Of a DNA stretch of 64,000 nt, positions 20,866-29,476 are shown one piece after another. Each line of letters opens with the position of its first letter. Position 1 is the first letter of the stretch. Both the position numbers and the translations under genes were made by a program. Location: assembly GCF_016597815.1 (NCBI RefSeq), contig NZ_VCHA01000007.1:84984-148983 (forward strand), given 5' to 3'. The notes beneath the pieces were generated by a model. That model searched no databases. It saw only the letters and a list, made by a program, of their open reading frames with translations, and had not been told where the DNA came from. The DNA is from Marinobacter sp. DY40_1A1 (GTDB lineage: Bacteria; Pseudomonadota; Gammaproteobacteria; Pseudomonadales; Oleiphilaceae).

Positions 20866-21889
20866 CCTTGAGCTTTCTAAGCAGGTTAAAAGGCTTGCGC
20901 CGCAAACCTGACTTTTTGTTTGCCAGGAAATCGTCTACCGCATCCAGAACCCGAGCGCTGGAGCGCCCGTCACGGTAACTATGAAGATCGTCGCACAGGT
21001 TTCTCGCGGACGTCATCAACATCTCAGGATGGTCCAAAGCCCGCTCCAAAGCTGGCTCCAGCTCTTCAACCTTAGCCACATCAATCAGATAAGGTCCGGG
21101 CATTTTTGTTCTGAAGGTAACCACCGGCCGATCCAGAAACATAAATTCAAACATGATTGATGAGGTGTCGCACAACATAACGTCAGCCTCGGGCAGTAGT
21201 GGCAATAGATCCTCATCACTCTCGATAAACCTCAGATTCTCCCCTGCAAGGCGCCGGTATTGCTCAACCACTGAAGTTTCCATTTTCGGGTGCAGAGTAA
21301 CAATGAATTTCCAGCGACCACTCCCCGCCAGCTCAGCAATCTTGTCGACAAGAACTGGCGCCGAAGTTACAGACCGGCTGAAGGTGGAAGCGAAAAAAAC
21401 TACGGGCAAACCATCTTCAGAACGACGGCGCCGCTCTTCACGTGGCTGAGACAAAAGGGGATCCAGCTTTGACCAGCCAGTATGTGCTACGGAGAAATGT
21501 CGGTGCTGCTCGGCCAATGCCTGAAACCTGGCCGTATCGCTTTCCGCATGAGTGCAGTAAAGATCGAACCAGCCGCGAATTCGATAGTGATCGCTCTCAT
21601 CTTCGCTGCTGTGGCCTCGCTTGTTTCGCGCCATGCCATGAAAGACCTCCACCTTGATACCCGGAAAGAAATAAGGTACCCAGTCCCCTGGCACGAAGGT
21701 CGCGTCGGCACGATAATCCATAACCTCCTGAACGGTTTTCAGACGTCGCTCATCAGGCCGCAGAGGAGCCGCCGAACAACCAGCAACAAACCACGCAGCC
21801 TCGTCGCCACGTCGACGAATCTCATCCTGCAGCGGGCGCAGAATGGAGTACGAGTATGGCTGGTTAACGAAAAACAAATACCGGCGCAT
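20816..21889 (-). CDS. CDP-glycerol glycerophosphotransferase-like protein
   Basis: The 357-residue protein resembles the CDP-glycerol:poly(glycerophosphate) glycerophosphotransferase family (Pfam Glyphos_transf). Visible motifs are KVEVFHGMARNKRG near residue 78, HTGWSKLD, KFIVTLHPKME and DVMLCDTSSIMFEFMFLDRPVVTF. In Gram-negatives, members occur in LPS or capsule clusters and may add glycerol phosphate or act as sugar transferases; the substrate here is unknown. The start ATG directly follows the stop of the upstream GT4. The C-terminus is very Arg-rich and is encoded partly antisense to the end of the ligase fusion. Confidence 0.85.
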   Translation of the reverse strand: MRRYLFFVNQPYSYSILRPLQDEIRRRGDEAAWFVAGCSAAPLRPDERRLKTVQEVMDYRADATFVPGDWVPYFFPGIKVEVFHGMARNKRGHSSEDESDHYRIRGWFDLYCTHAESDTARFQALAEQHRHFSVAHTGWSKLDPLLSQPREERRRRSEDGLPVVFFASTFSRSVTSAPVLVDKIAELAGSGRWKFIVTLHPKMETSVVEQYRRLAGENLRFIESDEDLLPLLPEADVMLCDTSSIMFEFMFLDRPVVTFRTKMPGPYLIDVAKVEELEPALERALDHPEMLMTSARNLCDDLHSYRDGRSSARVLDAVDDFLANKKSGLRRKPFNLLRKLKVRRRLRRELRVSRDGR

Positions 21890-23008
21890 TCAGTTTTTTC
21901 TCGTCAGTGATTTATAGAGGTCGCCGGTTTCACGAACAGTTTGCGAGGTATGGAAGTCGTTAGCAATTCGCTCTCTGGCAGTCTGCCCTAACTTTTCAAG
22001 CAACGCCCTGTCACGGTATAGCAGCTCTATTGCAGAAGATAGGGCTGCAGAGTTCTTAGGGGGAACCACAAGTCCACTACTTTTATCCTCTACCAACTCA
22101 GGCATGCCACCGACATTGGTTACGATTGGTGCCACACCATAGGCCATGGCTTCAATAACAGCTCTGGGCAGCCCCTCTCGCTCAGTCGACGGCAAAACAA
22201 ATACATCACTCGCAGCAGCTATCGCTGGTGCATCAGTTCGAAAGCCGGTGAAATGGATACGCTCAGGGTGTGCTGACTGACTCACCTGAGCTTTCAGGTC
22301 CTGATTGTCGATAGCATCGCCCACCAGAACTAAATGCGCTTCCACACCCTCAGGCAGCTTGCTGATAGCATCAATCAAAAAATCATATCCCTTTCTGGGA
22401 TTGTTTCGGCCAGTGCTACAAACTACAAACGCCCCCTCGGGCACGCCAAACTGTCCAAGATCTGCCGGTGCAGCCTGATACCATCCGAGATCATGGCCTT
22501 TGTAGATGCGGGTGAGCTTTTCATGCGGAATATGCAACCAGAGCAGCCGGAGACCCGCAAGATAGTCTTTGATTGCATCGGCCACACACACAATCTTGCT
22601 AACCCTGGGATGTAAAAATGTTATCCAGGATTCGGGGTTTAAAAAACTGATGTTGCCAATAATCCCACGGTACGCCACAACTTTTATATCTGTTCCTTTA
22701 GACGCTCGCAAAGCGCAAGCCAGCGCCCTCGGATTGTACGCGTGGATAACGTCATAACTCTTACTGTTCAACTGTGCTTTGATTGCCGCAGTGCCTTCCT
22801 TATCAAAGCGATTTTTCAGAGCCATTGGCTGCGCCACCAAACCCTCTTCAACAAGAAGCTGATAATTTCGGCCTTTGGGATTGCACATAACGTCTACGTC
22901 AAACCCGACGTTTTTCAATCCTATGAAGAGTTCACTCTCCGGGCGGTCACAGGCGTCAGTCAGGCATAAAATTGCCGGCAGTGCCCGCTTTTCAGATTTA
23001 TCACTCAA
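21890..23008 (-). CDS. Glycosyltransferase family 4
   Basis: The 372-residue GT-B enzyme has an N-terminal acceptor domain (ILCLTDACDRPESELFIGLK; DVIHAYNPRALACAL). In the C-terminal domain are STGRNNPRKGYDFLIDA and LPSTEREGLPRAVIEAMAYG, the E-x7-E type donor site. The donor sugar is unknown; LPS core or O-chain synthesis is inferred from neighbours. It overlaps kdkA by four bases (ATGA) and abuts the next gene with no gap. The three minus-strand genes kdkA - GT4 - glycerophosphotransferase therefore form a tight operon. Confidence 0.92.
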   Translation of the reverse strand: MSDKSEKRALPAILCLTDACDRPESELFIGLKNVGFDVDVMCNPKGRNYQLLVEEGLVAQPMALKNRFDKEGTAAIKAQLNSKSYDVIHAYNPRALACALRASKGTDIKVVAYRGIIGNISFLNPESWITFLHPRVSKIVCVADAIKDYLAGLRLLWLHIPHEKLTRIYKGHDLGWYQAAPADLGQFGVPEGAFVVCSTGRNNPRKGYDFLIDAISKLPEGVEAHLVLVGDAIDNQDLKAQVSQSAHPERIHFTGFRTDAPAIAAASDVFVLPSTEREGLPRAVIEAMAYGVAPIVTNVGGMPELVEDKSSGLVVPPKNSAALSSAIELLYRDRALLEKLGQTARERIANDFHTSQTVRETGDLYKSLTRKN

Positions 23009-23721
23009 GCGGCAGAACTCCCCTCATATCCATTTAAAAACACATTCCAGAACCTGTTCAGGGCAGCATCGCCTGCAACCTTCTTCAAAGAACGGGCTAA
23101 ACGATTCAAGTTATCGGTTTTCCAATTGGACCGAGAGCTTGGCGGCATAATACACCCCTTATCGAAATCAATCAGGAAGAAGTCCTTTTCCACCATCAGC
23201 ACATTAAAGCAGTTCAGGTCTGCATGCCGCACATCTGCGTCGTGAAAGCGGCGAACTGTTTGCCCAAGCGCATGCCAATCACCACTGTCGAGCTTACCTA
23301 TCAGGTCTGCCAAGGGCGTCGCACCCTTTATGCGTTCGATAATGATAGCTGCACGATATTGGATGGGAGACACCTTCCGGTACCAGGCTGCCACCGGCAC
23401 CGGCACCGGCAAATCCATAGATATCATGCGATTCAGGACTCGAAACTCCGAGAAGGATCGAACATTATGCTCACCAGTATAGGCATAAGTCTTCCGGGAA
23501 ATATGAGAGGCCAAACCGCCACGCAGGTACTCTCGCAAAACGAACTCCTTGTCACCAGCCTTGATAAACCAAGCCCCACCACGGCCACCACTGCCCACTA
23601 ACGAGGCTTTATCCCCCCAGTATTCCGGCGTAAACCAATCCGCTGTCACATTCCCGATAACATCGGAATTAACAAGAATAAAAGAGTTGTTTTCACGCTT
23701 AAAAATTTCAGTTTCGACCAT
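23005..23721 (-). CDS. kdkA: 3-deoxy-D-manno-octulosonic acid kinase (Kdo kinase)
   Basis: This 238-residue kinase-fold protein of the KdkA/WaaP-like family phosphorylates Kdo on the inner core. The catalytic loop HADLNCFNVLM and metal-binding LIDFDKG are visible near residues 178-200, and a glycine-rich GSGGRGGAWF lies near residue 43. In known species Kdo 4-phosphorylation accompanies a single Kdo residue. ATG at 23721 was chosen over a GTG at 23739. A short VPVPVPV stretch comes from a CCGGCA tandem near 23391-23411. It is divergent from the GT9 gene. Confidence 0.92.
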   Translation of the reverse strand: MVETEIFKRENNSFILVNSDVIGNVTADWFTPEYWGDKASLVGSGGRGGAWFIKAGDKEFVLREYLRGGLASHISRKTYAYTGEHNVRSFSEFRVLNRMISMDLPVPVPVAAWYRKVSPIQYRAAIIIERIKGATPLADLIGKLDSGDWHALGQTVRRFHDADVRHADLNCFNVLMVEKDFFLIDFDKGCIMPPSSRSNWKTDNLNRLARSLKKVAGDAALNRFWNVFLNGYEGSSAA

Positions 23722-23878
23722 GTAACCCCGGACAAACACAGCGGGAGGTTAACCACCCTCAATAGCCACCAGTTAAGACGATAGCAAACAAGTAAGATAG
23801 AATGACTGGTAGTTTATCAACGATTCGCCGCAAAGCTCTACCAGCTGCGCTCTTCAATCTGTAACGGATTTTCAATAG

Positions 23879-24907
23879 ATGAAGTCTATCTGCATTCTCC
23901 GCCTCTCCGCCATCGGGGACGTTACCCATGTCATCCCTGTTGTGCTTAGCCTTCAGGAACAGATTCCCGGCGTAAAAATCACTTGGATTATCGGAAAAAT
24001 CGAAGCCAAGCTAATTGGGGATCTGCCCGGAGTCGAGTTTATTGTCTTTGACAAGAAAGCCGGACGCCACGCCTATTCAAATCTCCGAAAACAGATGGCC
24101 GACCGCAAGTTCGACGCCCTGCTGCATATGCAGGTCGCGTTTCGCGCCAACCTTGTTGCCGCCTGCATTCGCGCAAAAGTGCGCGTCGGTTACGACAAGG
24201 CTCGTAGCAAAGACCTCCATAGCCTCTTCATCAATCGCCGGATTGCGCCGGCTTATCAACAGCATGTTCGCGATTGTCTGGCCAGCTTCCTCGAGCCTTT
24301 AGGTCTTCAGCCGGCTCAGCCAAAATGGCTTATTCCACTCACCCGGAGTGATCACGAGTTCGCCGAAAAGCACCTTGCCGACGATCGTAAGAATCTGGTT
24401 ATAAGCCCTTGTGCGAGCCACAAATTGCGAAACTGGCCGCCGGAGCGTTACGCTCTGCTGGCAGACTATGCAATAAAGGTGCATGGCATGAATGTCATTC
24501 TGGTTGGCAGTCCTGCGCCGTTCGAAGCGGAGTACTGCGAAGCCATCGAAACCGCAATGAAAGAGAAGGCGCACAACATTTGCGGCAAGGACACCCTCAA
24601 GCAACTGGCAGCCTTGCTGACTCACGCCGACTTAGTGGTTGCGCCCGACACGGGGCCAGCCCATATTGCCAGCGCCGTAGGCACGGACGTGCTGGGATTA
24701 TTTGCCGCCAGCAATCCCTATCGATCAGGCCCATATAATTCATTGCAGTGGTGCGCTAACCGCTATCCGGAAGCCCTGAAGAAATTCACAGGAAAGTCTG
24801 TAAATGAAGCCCGCTGGGGAGCCAAAGCAGAGTTTGAAGGCGCTATGGAAATGGTGTCGGTTGAGAACGCAACAGAGGTACTGGATAAGTGGGTTGAGGC
24901 TCACTAA
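23879..24907 (+). CDS. Glycosyltransferase family 9 (LPS heptosyltransferase)
   Basis: The 342-residue GT9 enzyme opens with ICILRLSAIGDVTHVIPVV, the heptosyltransferase signature containing the catalytic Asp. It ends with DLVVAPDTGPAHIASAVGTDVLGLFAASNPYRSGPY. It should transfer heptose from ADP-heptose to the inner core. It is the only GT9 in the window, so whether it is WaaC-like (on Kdo) or WaaF-like cannot be decided here. The 157 bp to kdkA probably hold divergent promoters. Confidence 0.92.
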   Translation: MKSICILRLSAIGDVTHVIPVVLSLQEQIPGVKITWIIGKIEAKLIGDLPGVEFIVFDKKAGRHAYSNLRKQMADRKFDALLHMQVAFRANLVAACIRAKVRVGYDKARSKDLHSLFINRRIAPAYQQHVRDCLASFLEPLGLQPAQPKWLIPLTRSDHEFAEKHLADDRKNLVISPCASHKLRNWPPERYALLADYAIKVHGMNVILVGSPAPFEAEYCEAIETAMKEKAHNICGKDTLKQLAALLTHADLVVAPDTGPAHIASAVGTDVLGLFAASNPYRSGPYNSLQWCANRYPEALKKFTGKSVNEARWGAKAEFEGAMEMVSVENATEVLDKWVEAH

Positions 24908-24910
24908 TCT

Positions 24911-24938
24911 CCCTCTCCCTTGAGGAGAGGGGGGGGGG
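24911..24938. repeat. GC-rich hairpin merging into a G10 run
   Basis: CCCTCTCC (24911-24918) pairs with GGAGAGGG (24924-24931), and the right arm runs on into ten consecutive G ending at 24938. It lies just after the GT9 stop in the gap to the convergent DUF6165 gene. There is no T-run, so it may be a weak 3' end structure only. Confidence 0.5.
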
Positions 24939-24990
24939 AATTCAATTCTACGTTCCGGAATGCAAAGCAGGCTCTATGGAGAGGGCCTGC

Positions 24991-25395
24991 TTAATTACGG
25001 GCCGTGTAATCCTGGTAAGATTTCTCTTCTACAAACCGTGACCCAAGCGCCAGGTTAATGTCTTTCTTCAATGCCGCACGCTTATCATTGGTAACATATA
25101 CAGCACGCGCCAGTTCAATAAACTTCGGGCCGAAGTCCTGTTTTGCTTCTTCATCCCGAATGTCGTCTTCAATAACCCAAAGCTCTTCATTAACCGCTTT
25201 CAACTGCTTGCGCAGCTCTGCGATTGCATCCTGATCTTTTACAGCTTCGGCCCAGGTGGCACTTAATTCATCCAGCTCAAGCCTGACATTTCGCACCTTG
25301 GCTTCATCCTTGATGCGCTCGGATTTAATTTCCAGAATGGTGATTTTGTCGAGTACTTCGCCGAAAGAAACCGGAACTTTAATGACGTCAGCCAT
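24991..25395 (-). CDS. DUF6165 family protein
   Basis: The 134-residue, highly charged soluble protein has no signal peptide. It begins MADVIKVPVSFGEVLDKITILEIKSERI and is rich in helix-forming Lys/Glu stretches, with a probable helical or coiled region at residues 15-75. I recognise it as DUF6165, a family without known function. Its position between the heptosyltransferase and ilvE suggests a link with LPS, by context only. The start is supported by AGGTG six bases upstream; a GTG nine bases earlier is less likely. Confidence 0.85.
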   Translation of the reverse strand: MADVIKVPVSFGEVLDKITILEIKSERIKDEAKVRNVRLELDELSATWAEAVKDQDAIAELRKQLKAVNEELWVIEDDIRDEEAKQDFGPKFIELARAVYVTNDKRAALKKDINLALGSRFVEEKSYQDYTARN

Positions 25396-25479
25396 TTTCT
25401 GCACCTGTCAATTTGATGAGTTTAAACACTTGACGACCGCTTGCGCTATTGCAAGCGGCGACAATCGAATCGATCACGT

Positions 25480-26406
25480 TCAGTCTTTGATGTGCGTCAG
25501 CCAGTCACTGTGCTGCGGCAGCTTTCCTTTCACCGCATCAAAATACATAGCCTGTAATTTCTCGGTTACCGGCCCGCGTTTGCCCGCGCCAATGGCACGG
25601 CCGTCCAGCTCGCGAATCGGCAGCACTTCTGCCGCTGTACCGGTAAAGAAGGCTTCGTCAGCAACATACACTTCATCGCGAGTAATTCGGCGCTCTTTTA
25701 CCGGGATGTTCAATTCTGCAGCAAAATCCAGAATGGTCTGGCGGGTAATACCCTCCAGACAAGAGGTCAATTCTGGTGTGTGCAGAATCCCATTACGCAT
25801 GATGAAGATATTTTCGCCAGAGCCCTCGGCCACATAACCCTCATTATCCAGCAACAGGGCTTCTTCACATCCACTGGCAATCGCCTCATTCAACGCCAGC
25901 ATGGAGTTGATGTAGTTGCCGTTCGCCTTCGCCTTACACATGGTGATATTAACGTGGTGGCGAGTGTATGAAGAGGTGCGAACCTTGATGCCAACTTCCT
26001 TGGCTTCTGGCGACATATACGAAGGCCAACTCCAGGCCGCAACCATTACATGCACCTTCAGATTATCGGCACGCAAGCCCATGCCTTCAGAGCCCAGAAA
26101 TGCCATCGGGCGCAGGTAGGCTTCATCAAGGTTGTTCTCACGAACAGCCGCGCACTGGGCTGCGTTCAGCTCTTCTTTGCTGAATGGCATTTTCATGTTC
26201 AGAATGTGGGCGGACCGGAACAGGCGATCTGTGTGATCCTGCAGGCGAAAAATAGCCGGGCCATTCGCAGTGTTGTATGCGCGCACCCCTTCAAAACAGC
26301 CCAGGCCGTAATGCAGAGTGTGAGTCAGGACGTGAGTTTTGGCTTCACGCCAGGGAACCATTTCACCATCCAGCCAGATAACGCCATCGCGATCAGCCAT
26401 CGACAT
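25480..26406 (-). CDS. ilvE: Branched-chain amino acid aminotransferase
   Basis: The 308-residue PLP fold type IV enzyme interconverts leucine, isoleucine and valine with their 2-oxo acids. The PLP lysine is in MCKAKANGNYINS, followed by EGYVAEGSGENIF and the C-terminal GTAAEVLPIRELDGR. The N-terminal LTHTLHYGLGCFEGVRAY is typical. AGGAG lies upstream of ATG 26406; a second ATG two codons in is too far from it. It lies 88 bp downstream of glnE on the same strand, an arrangement also found in pseudomonads. Confidence 0.97.
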   Translation of the reverse strand: MSMADRDGVIWLDGEMVPWREAKTHVLTHTLHYGLGCFEGVRAYNTANGPAIFRLQDHTDRLFRSAHILNMKMPFSKEELNAAQCAAVRENNLDEAYLRPMAFLGSEGMGLRADNLKVHVMVAAWSWPSYMSPEAKEVGIKVRTSSYTRHHVNITMCKAKANGNYINSMLALNEAIASGCEEALLLDNEGYVAEGSGENIFIMRNGILHTPELTSCLEGITRQTILDFAAELNIPVKERRITRDEVYVADEAFFTGTAAEVLPIRELDGRAIGAGKRGPVTEKLQAMYFDAVKGKLPQHSDWLTHIKD

Positions 26407-26494
26407 GCTTCGTTGCTCCTAAAAAACGGTTTTTGGAAACCTAGTGTAGTCTGGCATTCTATCAGGAAATTTTAGCGGAACGACACCAGGCTCA

Positions 26495-29398
26495 CTATAC
26501 CGCCATGATTTTCTTCCAGACGGACTGAATGTATCGCCGCTCGTCGGTGAACGCATCACTTGCTACCTGGCTGTTAAGATTCTGCAACGCCCGTCGGTGA
26601 ATGCTGGAGCGCAAGGCAATATAGGCCTCACGCAACTTCTCGGCATCGCTCACCGGCAACACCCCGGCCCGGCCCAGCTCCTCCATTTGGCGGATATTGT
26701 CAGACCATTGAGTCAGTTCCGGATGCGCCTCGCTCCAGGCCAGCATCAGGTACTGCACCATGAATTCCATATCCACAATGCCGCCCGCATCATGCTTTAT
26801 ATGAAAACTTTCCTCGCGCCTGCTTTCTGGCGTGCCCAGATTGGTGCGCATTTTCTCGCGCATCTCCAGCACCTCCTGGCGCAGTTTATCCTTGTCCCGA
26901 TGCTGGCAAAGTATATCGTGCCGAACCGCCTCAAAAGCCGCAATTGCGTGCCTGCTGCCGGCAACACCACGGGCGCGGGCCAAAGCTTGATGCTCCCATG
27001 TCCAGGCATCGTTGCGCTGATACTTTTCAAAAGCGCCAAGCGTGCTCACCAACAATCCGGAATTGCCCGAGGGTCGCAGCCGCATGTCCACTTCGTACAA
27101 CTGACCTGAAGGCGTCTGGGCATTAAGGATATGGACAATTCGCTGACCAAGACGGGTATAGAACACCACGTTATCAATGGGCTTATCACCATCTGTTGAT
27201 AGCTCGGGGTCTGCAGTGTGAACAAACACCAGATCCAGATCCGAGGTGTAGCCCAGTTCAATGCCACCGAGCTTGCCGTAGCCAATCACCGCAAAATCAG
27301 TACCTCCGCTAGCCCCTTCAGCTTGTCCGGGATAACCGTGGCGTGCGACCAGATTGGTGAAAGCGACATCCACCACATGATCAAGCACCACCTCGGCAAT
27401 CCAAGTGAGATAATCACTCACCTTCATGAGAGGCAAGGTCCCCTTCAACTCGGACGCCGCCACACGAAGGGTGTGGGCTTTCTTGAAGTGACGCAGCGAC
27501 TCCATCTGGTTTTCCAGATCATCGTAAGAAATCCTCAGTGTTTGCTGGCGCAGATCATCCTGTAATTCTTCCCGTGCCGGCGGGCTGTATAAGCTTTCAG
27601 CATTAAGAAGCTCATCCAGCAGCAAGGGGGTTTCCGCCAGCTGGCGGGCAATCCAGGGGCTTTCGCTGCACAGGCTTACCAACTGGGCTCGGGCGCCGGG
27701 GTTCTCCAGCAAAAGAACCATGTAGGCCGTTCGACGCAAAATCGCTTCAACCAACTGCAAAACGCGGGACAGAGTTTCTGAGGGCTTCTCTACTTCGGCT
27801 AATGCCGCCAGCAGCACCGGCATAAATTGGTTCAGCCGCTTGCGGCCCTGAGTCTGCATAGTCTGAACTGTGCGGCTTTCACGTAAGCTGCCGAGTAGGC
27901 CAAGGCTGCCAGCAGGATCTTCGTAGCCGTGGCTTTCCAGCCACTCCTTATCTGTAACCTCATCAACCTCCGCCAGCCATAGTTCACACCAGCCTTCATC
28001 CAGAGAAGATCGTGCGTTGTCTTCGTCCTCTTCGGTGGCAATAATATTTGCGAAATGGGTAGCAACATTTTCCCGATGCCGCGCCAGGGCCTGCTGGCAG
28101 CTATGCCACTCCTCAAACCCCATAATCAGTGCAACACGGGCTCTTGAAAGCTCATCCTCGGGCAATAGCTGGGTTTGTTTATCTTCCATTCCCTGCAGGG
28201 CATGCTCAAGATTACGAAGAAAGACATACGCCTCACGTAGCTCATTCACTACCTGCGAAGGCAGAAGCTCCAACTCCTCCAACTCTTTCAGAATGACCAG
28301 CAATTCACGCTGCTGAAGCTCTCTGTCGCGGCCGCCACGAATGAGCTGAAATGCCTGAACCACAAACTCGATTTCCCGGATGCCTCCACTGCCAAGCTTG
28401 ATATTGTTCTCAAGCCCCTGCCTGCGAACTTCGCGGCCAATCATCGCTTTCATGCTGCGCAGGGACTCAAACGCACTGAAATCAATATAGCGGCGGTACA
28501 CGAAGGGCCTGAGGCTCTCCATAAGAACCTGCCCAGCTTTCAAATCACCCGCCACCACGCGGGACTTGACCATGGCGTAACGCTCCCAATCTCGCCCCTG
28601 ATCCTGATAGTAGGTTTCCAGCGCGGCGAAGCTCAGTGCAAGCGCACCACTTTGCCCATAAGGGCGCAGACGCATATCCACCCTGAACACAAAGCCGTCA
28701 GCGGTAATCTGGTCCAGAGCCTGAATCAAACGCTGGCCAAGCCGGATAAAAAACTGCTGGTTGTCCAGAGAGCGCCCACCGCCCCGGGTTTCGCCTTTGC
28801 TGGGAAAGGCAAAAATCAGATCAATATCCGAAGATACGTTCAGCTCACGACCACCCAGCTTCCCCATACCAATAACAATCAGGGATTGGGGCGCCTCTGC
28901 ACCTGTTACCGGGTCTAACCCCCAAGGAGTGCCATACTGCTCACAGGCCGCTTCGTTCAGCCAGTCCAGCGCACCCTGAATACACACTTCAGCAAAGGCA
29001 CTGGTCGCAGCCATGGTCTCCGCCAGATCTGCCCAGCGCAGCAAATCCCGCCAGATTATGCGGAACTGCGCCTCCCGGCGGAAACGGCGCAAAGCCACAT
29101 GTAATTCAGGCTCATCCGATACTTCCGAAAGGTATTCACGACAGCGCGACTGAAGATATTCCGGCGTGGTTGGCTCACTCAGCAATCGCGATTCCAGCAG
29201 TGTCCGCACCTGCTGTGGATGCCGCTCAAGGGTTTGCCGCAGAAACAGGCTCCGTGCCACGGCCTGGACCACCACATCTTCCGATACGCTGGCATCTGCC
29301 AGAAGCCAGCCTGGCAAACCTTCCGGAAAAACCGATGCCCAACTGGCAGAAACATCATCCGCCAACGGCAAAGGAAGGCAATTCCATGGCTCGGACAT
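26495..29398 (-). CDS. glnE: Bifunctional glutamine synthetase adenylyltransferase / adenylyl-removing enzyme
   Basis: The 967-residue protein has two nucleotidyltransferase domains. The N-terminal adenylyl-removing one carries IGMGKLGGRELNVSSDIDLIF, and the C-terminal adenylylating one carries IGYGKLGGIELGYTSDLDLVF. Both metal-binding DxD pairs are intact. It switches GlnA activity by adding or removing AMP on a tyrosine, under PII control. Its substrate glnA lies 9 kb away in the same window with the target tyrosine context present. AGGGG precedes the ATG. It is divergent from the potassium channel gene. Confidence 0.98.
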   Translation of the reverse strand: MSEPWNCLPLPLADDVSASWASVFPEGLPGWLLADASVSEDVVVQAVARSLFLRQTLERHPQQVRTLLESRLLSEPTTPEYLQSRCREYLSEVSDEPELHVALRRFRREAQFRIIWRDLLRWADLAETMAATSAFAEVCIQGALDWLNEAACEQYGTPWGLDPVTGAEAPQSLIVIGMGKLGGRELNVSSDIDLIFAFPSKGETRGGGRSLDNQQFFIRLGQRLIQALDQITADGFVFRVDMRLRPYGQSGALALSFAALETYYQDQGRDWERYAMVKSRVVAGDLKAGQVLMESLRPFVYRRYIDFSAFESLRSMKAMIGREVRRQGLENNIKLGSGGIREIEFVVQAFQLIRGGRDRELQQRELLVILKELEELELLPSQVVNELREAYVFLRNLEHALQGMEDKQTQLLPEDELSRARVALIMGFEEWHSCQQALARHRENVATHFANIIATEEDEDNARSSLDEGWCELWLAEVDEVTDKEWLESHGYEDPAGSLGLLGSLRESRTVQTMQTQGRKRLNQFMPVLLAALAEVEKPSETLSRVLQLVEAILRRTAYMVLLLENPGARAQLVSLCSESPWIARQLAETPLLLDELLNAESLYSPPAREELQDDLRQQTLRISYDDLENQMESLRHFKKAHTLRVAASELKGTLPLMKVSDYLTWIAEVVLDHVVDVAFTNLVARHGYPGQAEGASGGTDFAVIGYGKLGGIELGYTSDLDLVFVHTADPELSTDGDKPIDNVVFYTRLGQRIVHILNAQTPSGQLYEVDMRLRPSGNSGLLVSTLGAFEKYQRNDAWTWEHQALARARGVAGSRHAIAAFEAVRHDILCQHRDKDKLRQEVLEMREKMRTNLGTPESRREESFHIKHDAGGIVDMEFMVQYLMLAWSEAHPELTQWSDNIRQMEELGRAGVLPVSDAEKLREAYIALRSSIHRRALQNLNSQVASDAFTDERRYIQSVWKKIMAV

Positions 29399-29476
29399 AA
29401 TGCAAACCCCTGTCTCTCTGTTATATTTCCGTTACTGTATAACGAACTTACCCGAGACTGAACAGGCCAACACCGG

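Noticed and set aside
23391..23415. CCGGCA tandem repeat as possible phase-variable tract
   Set aside because: It is a three-to-four unit, in-frame hexamer inside kdkA encoding Val-Pro pairs; changes would not shift the frame.
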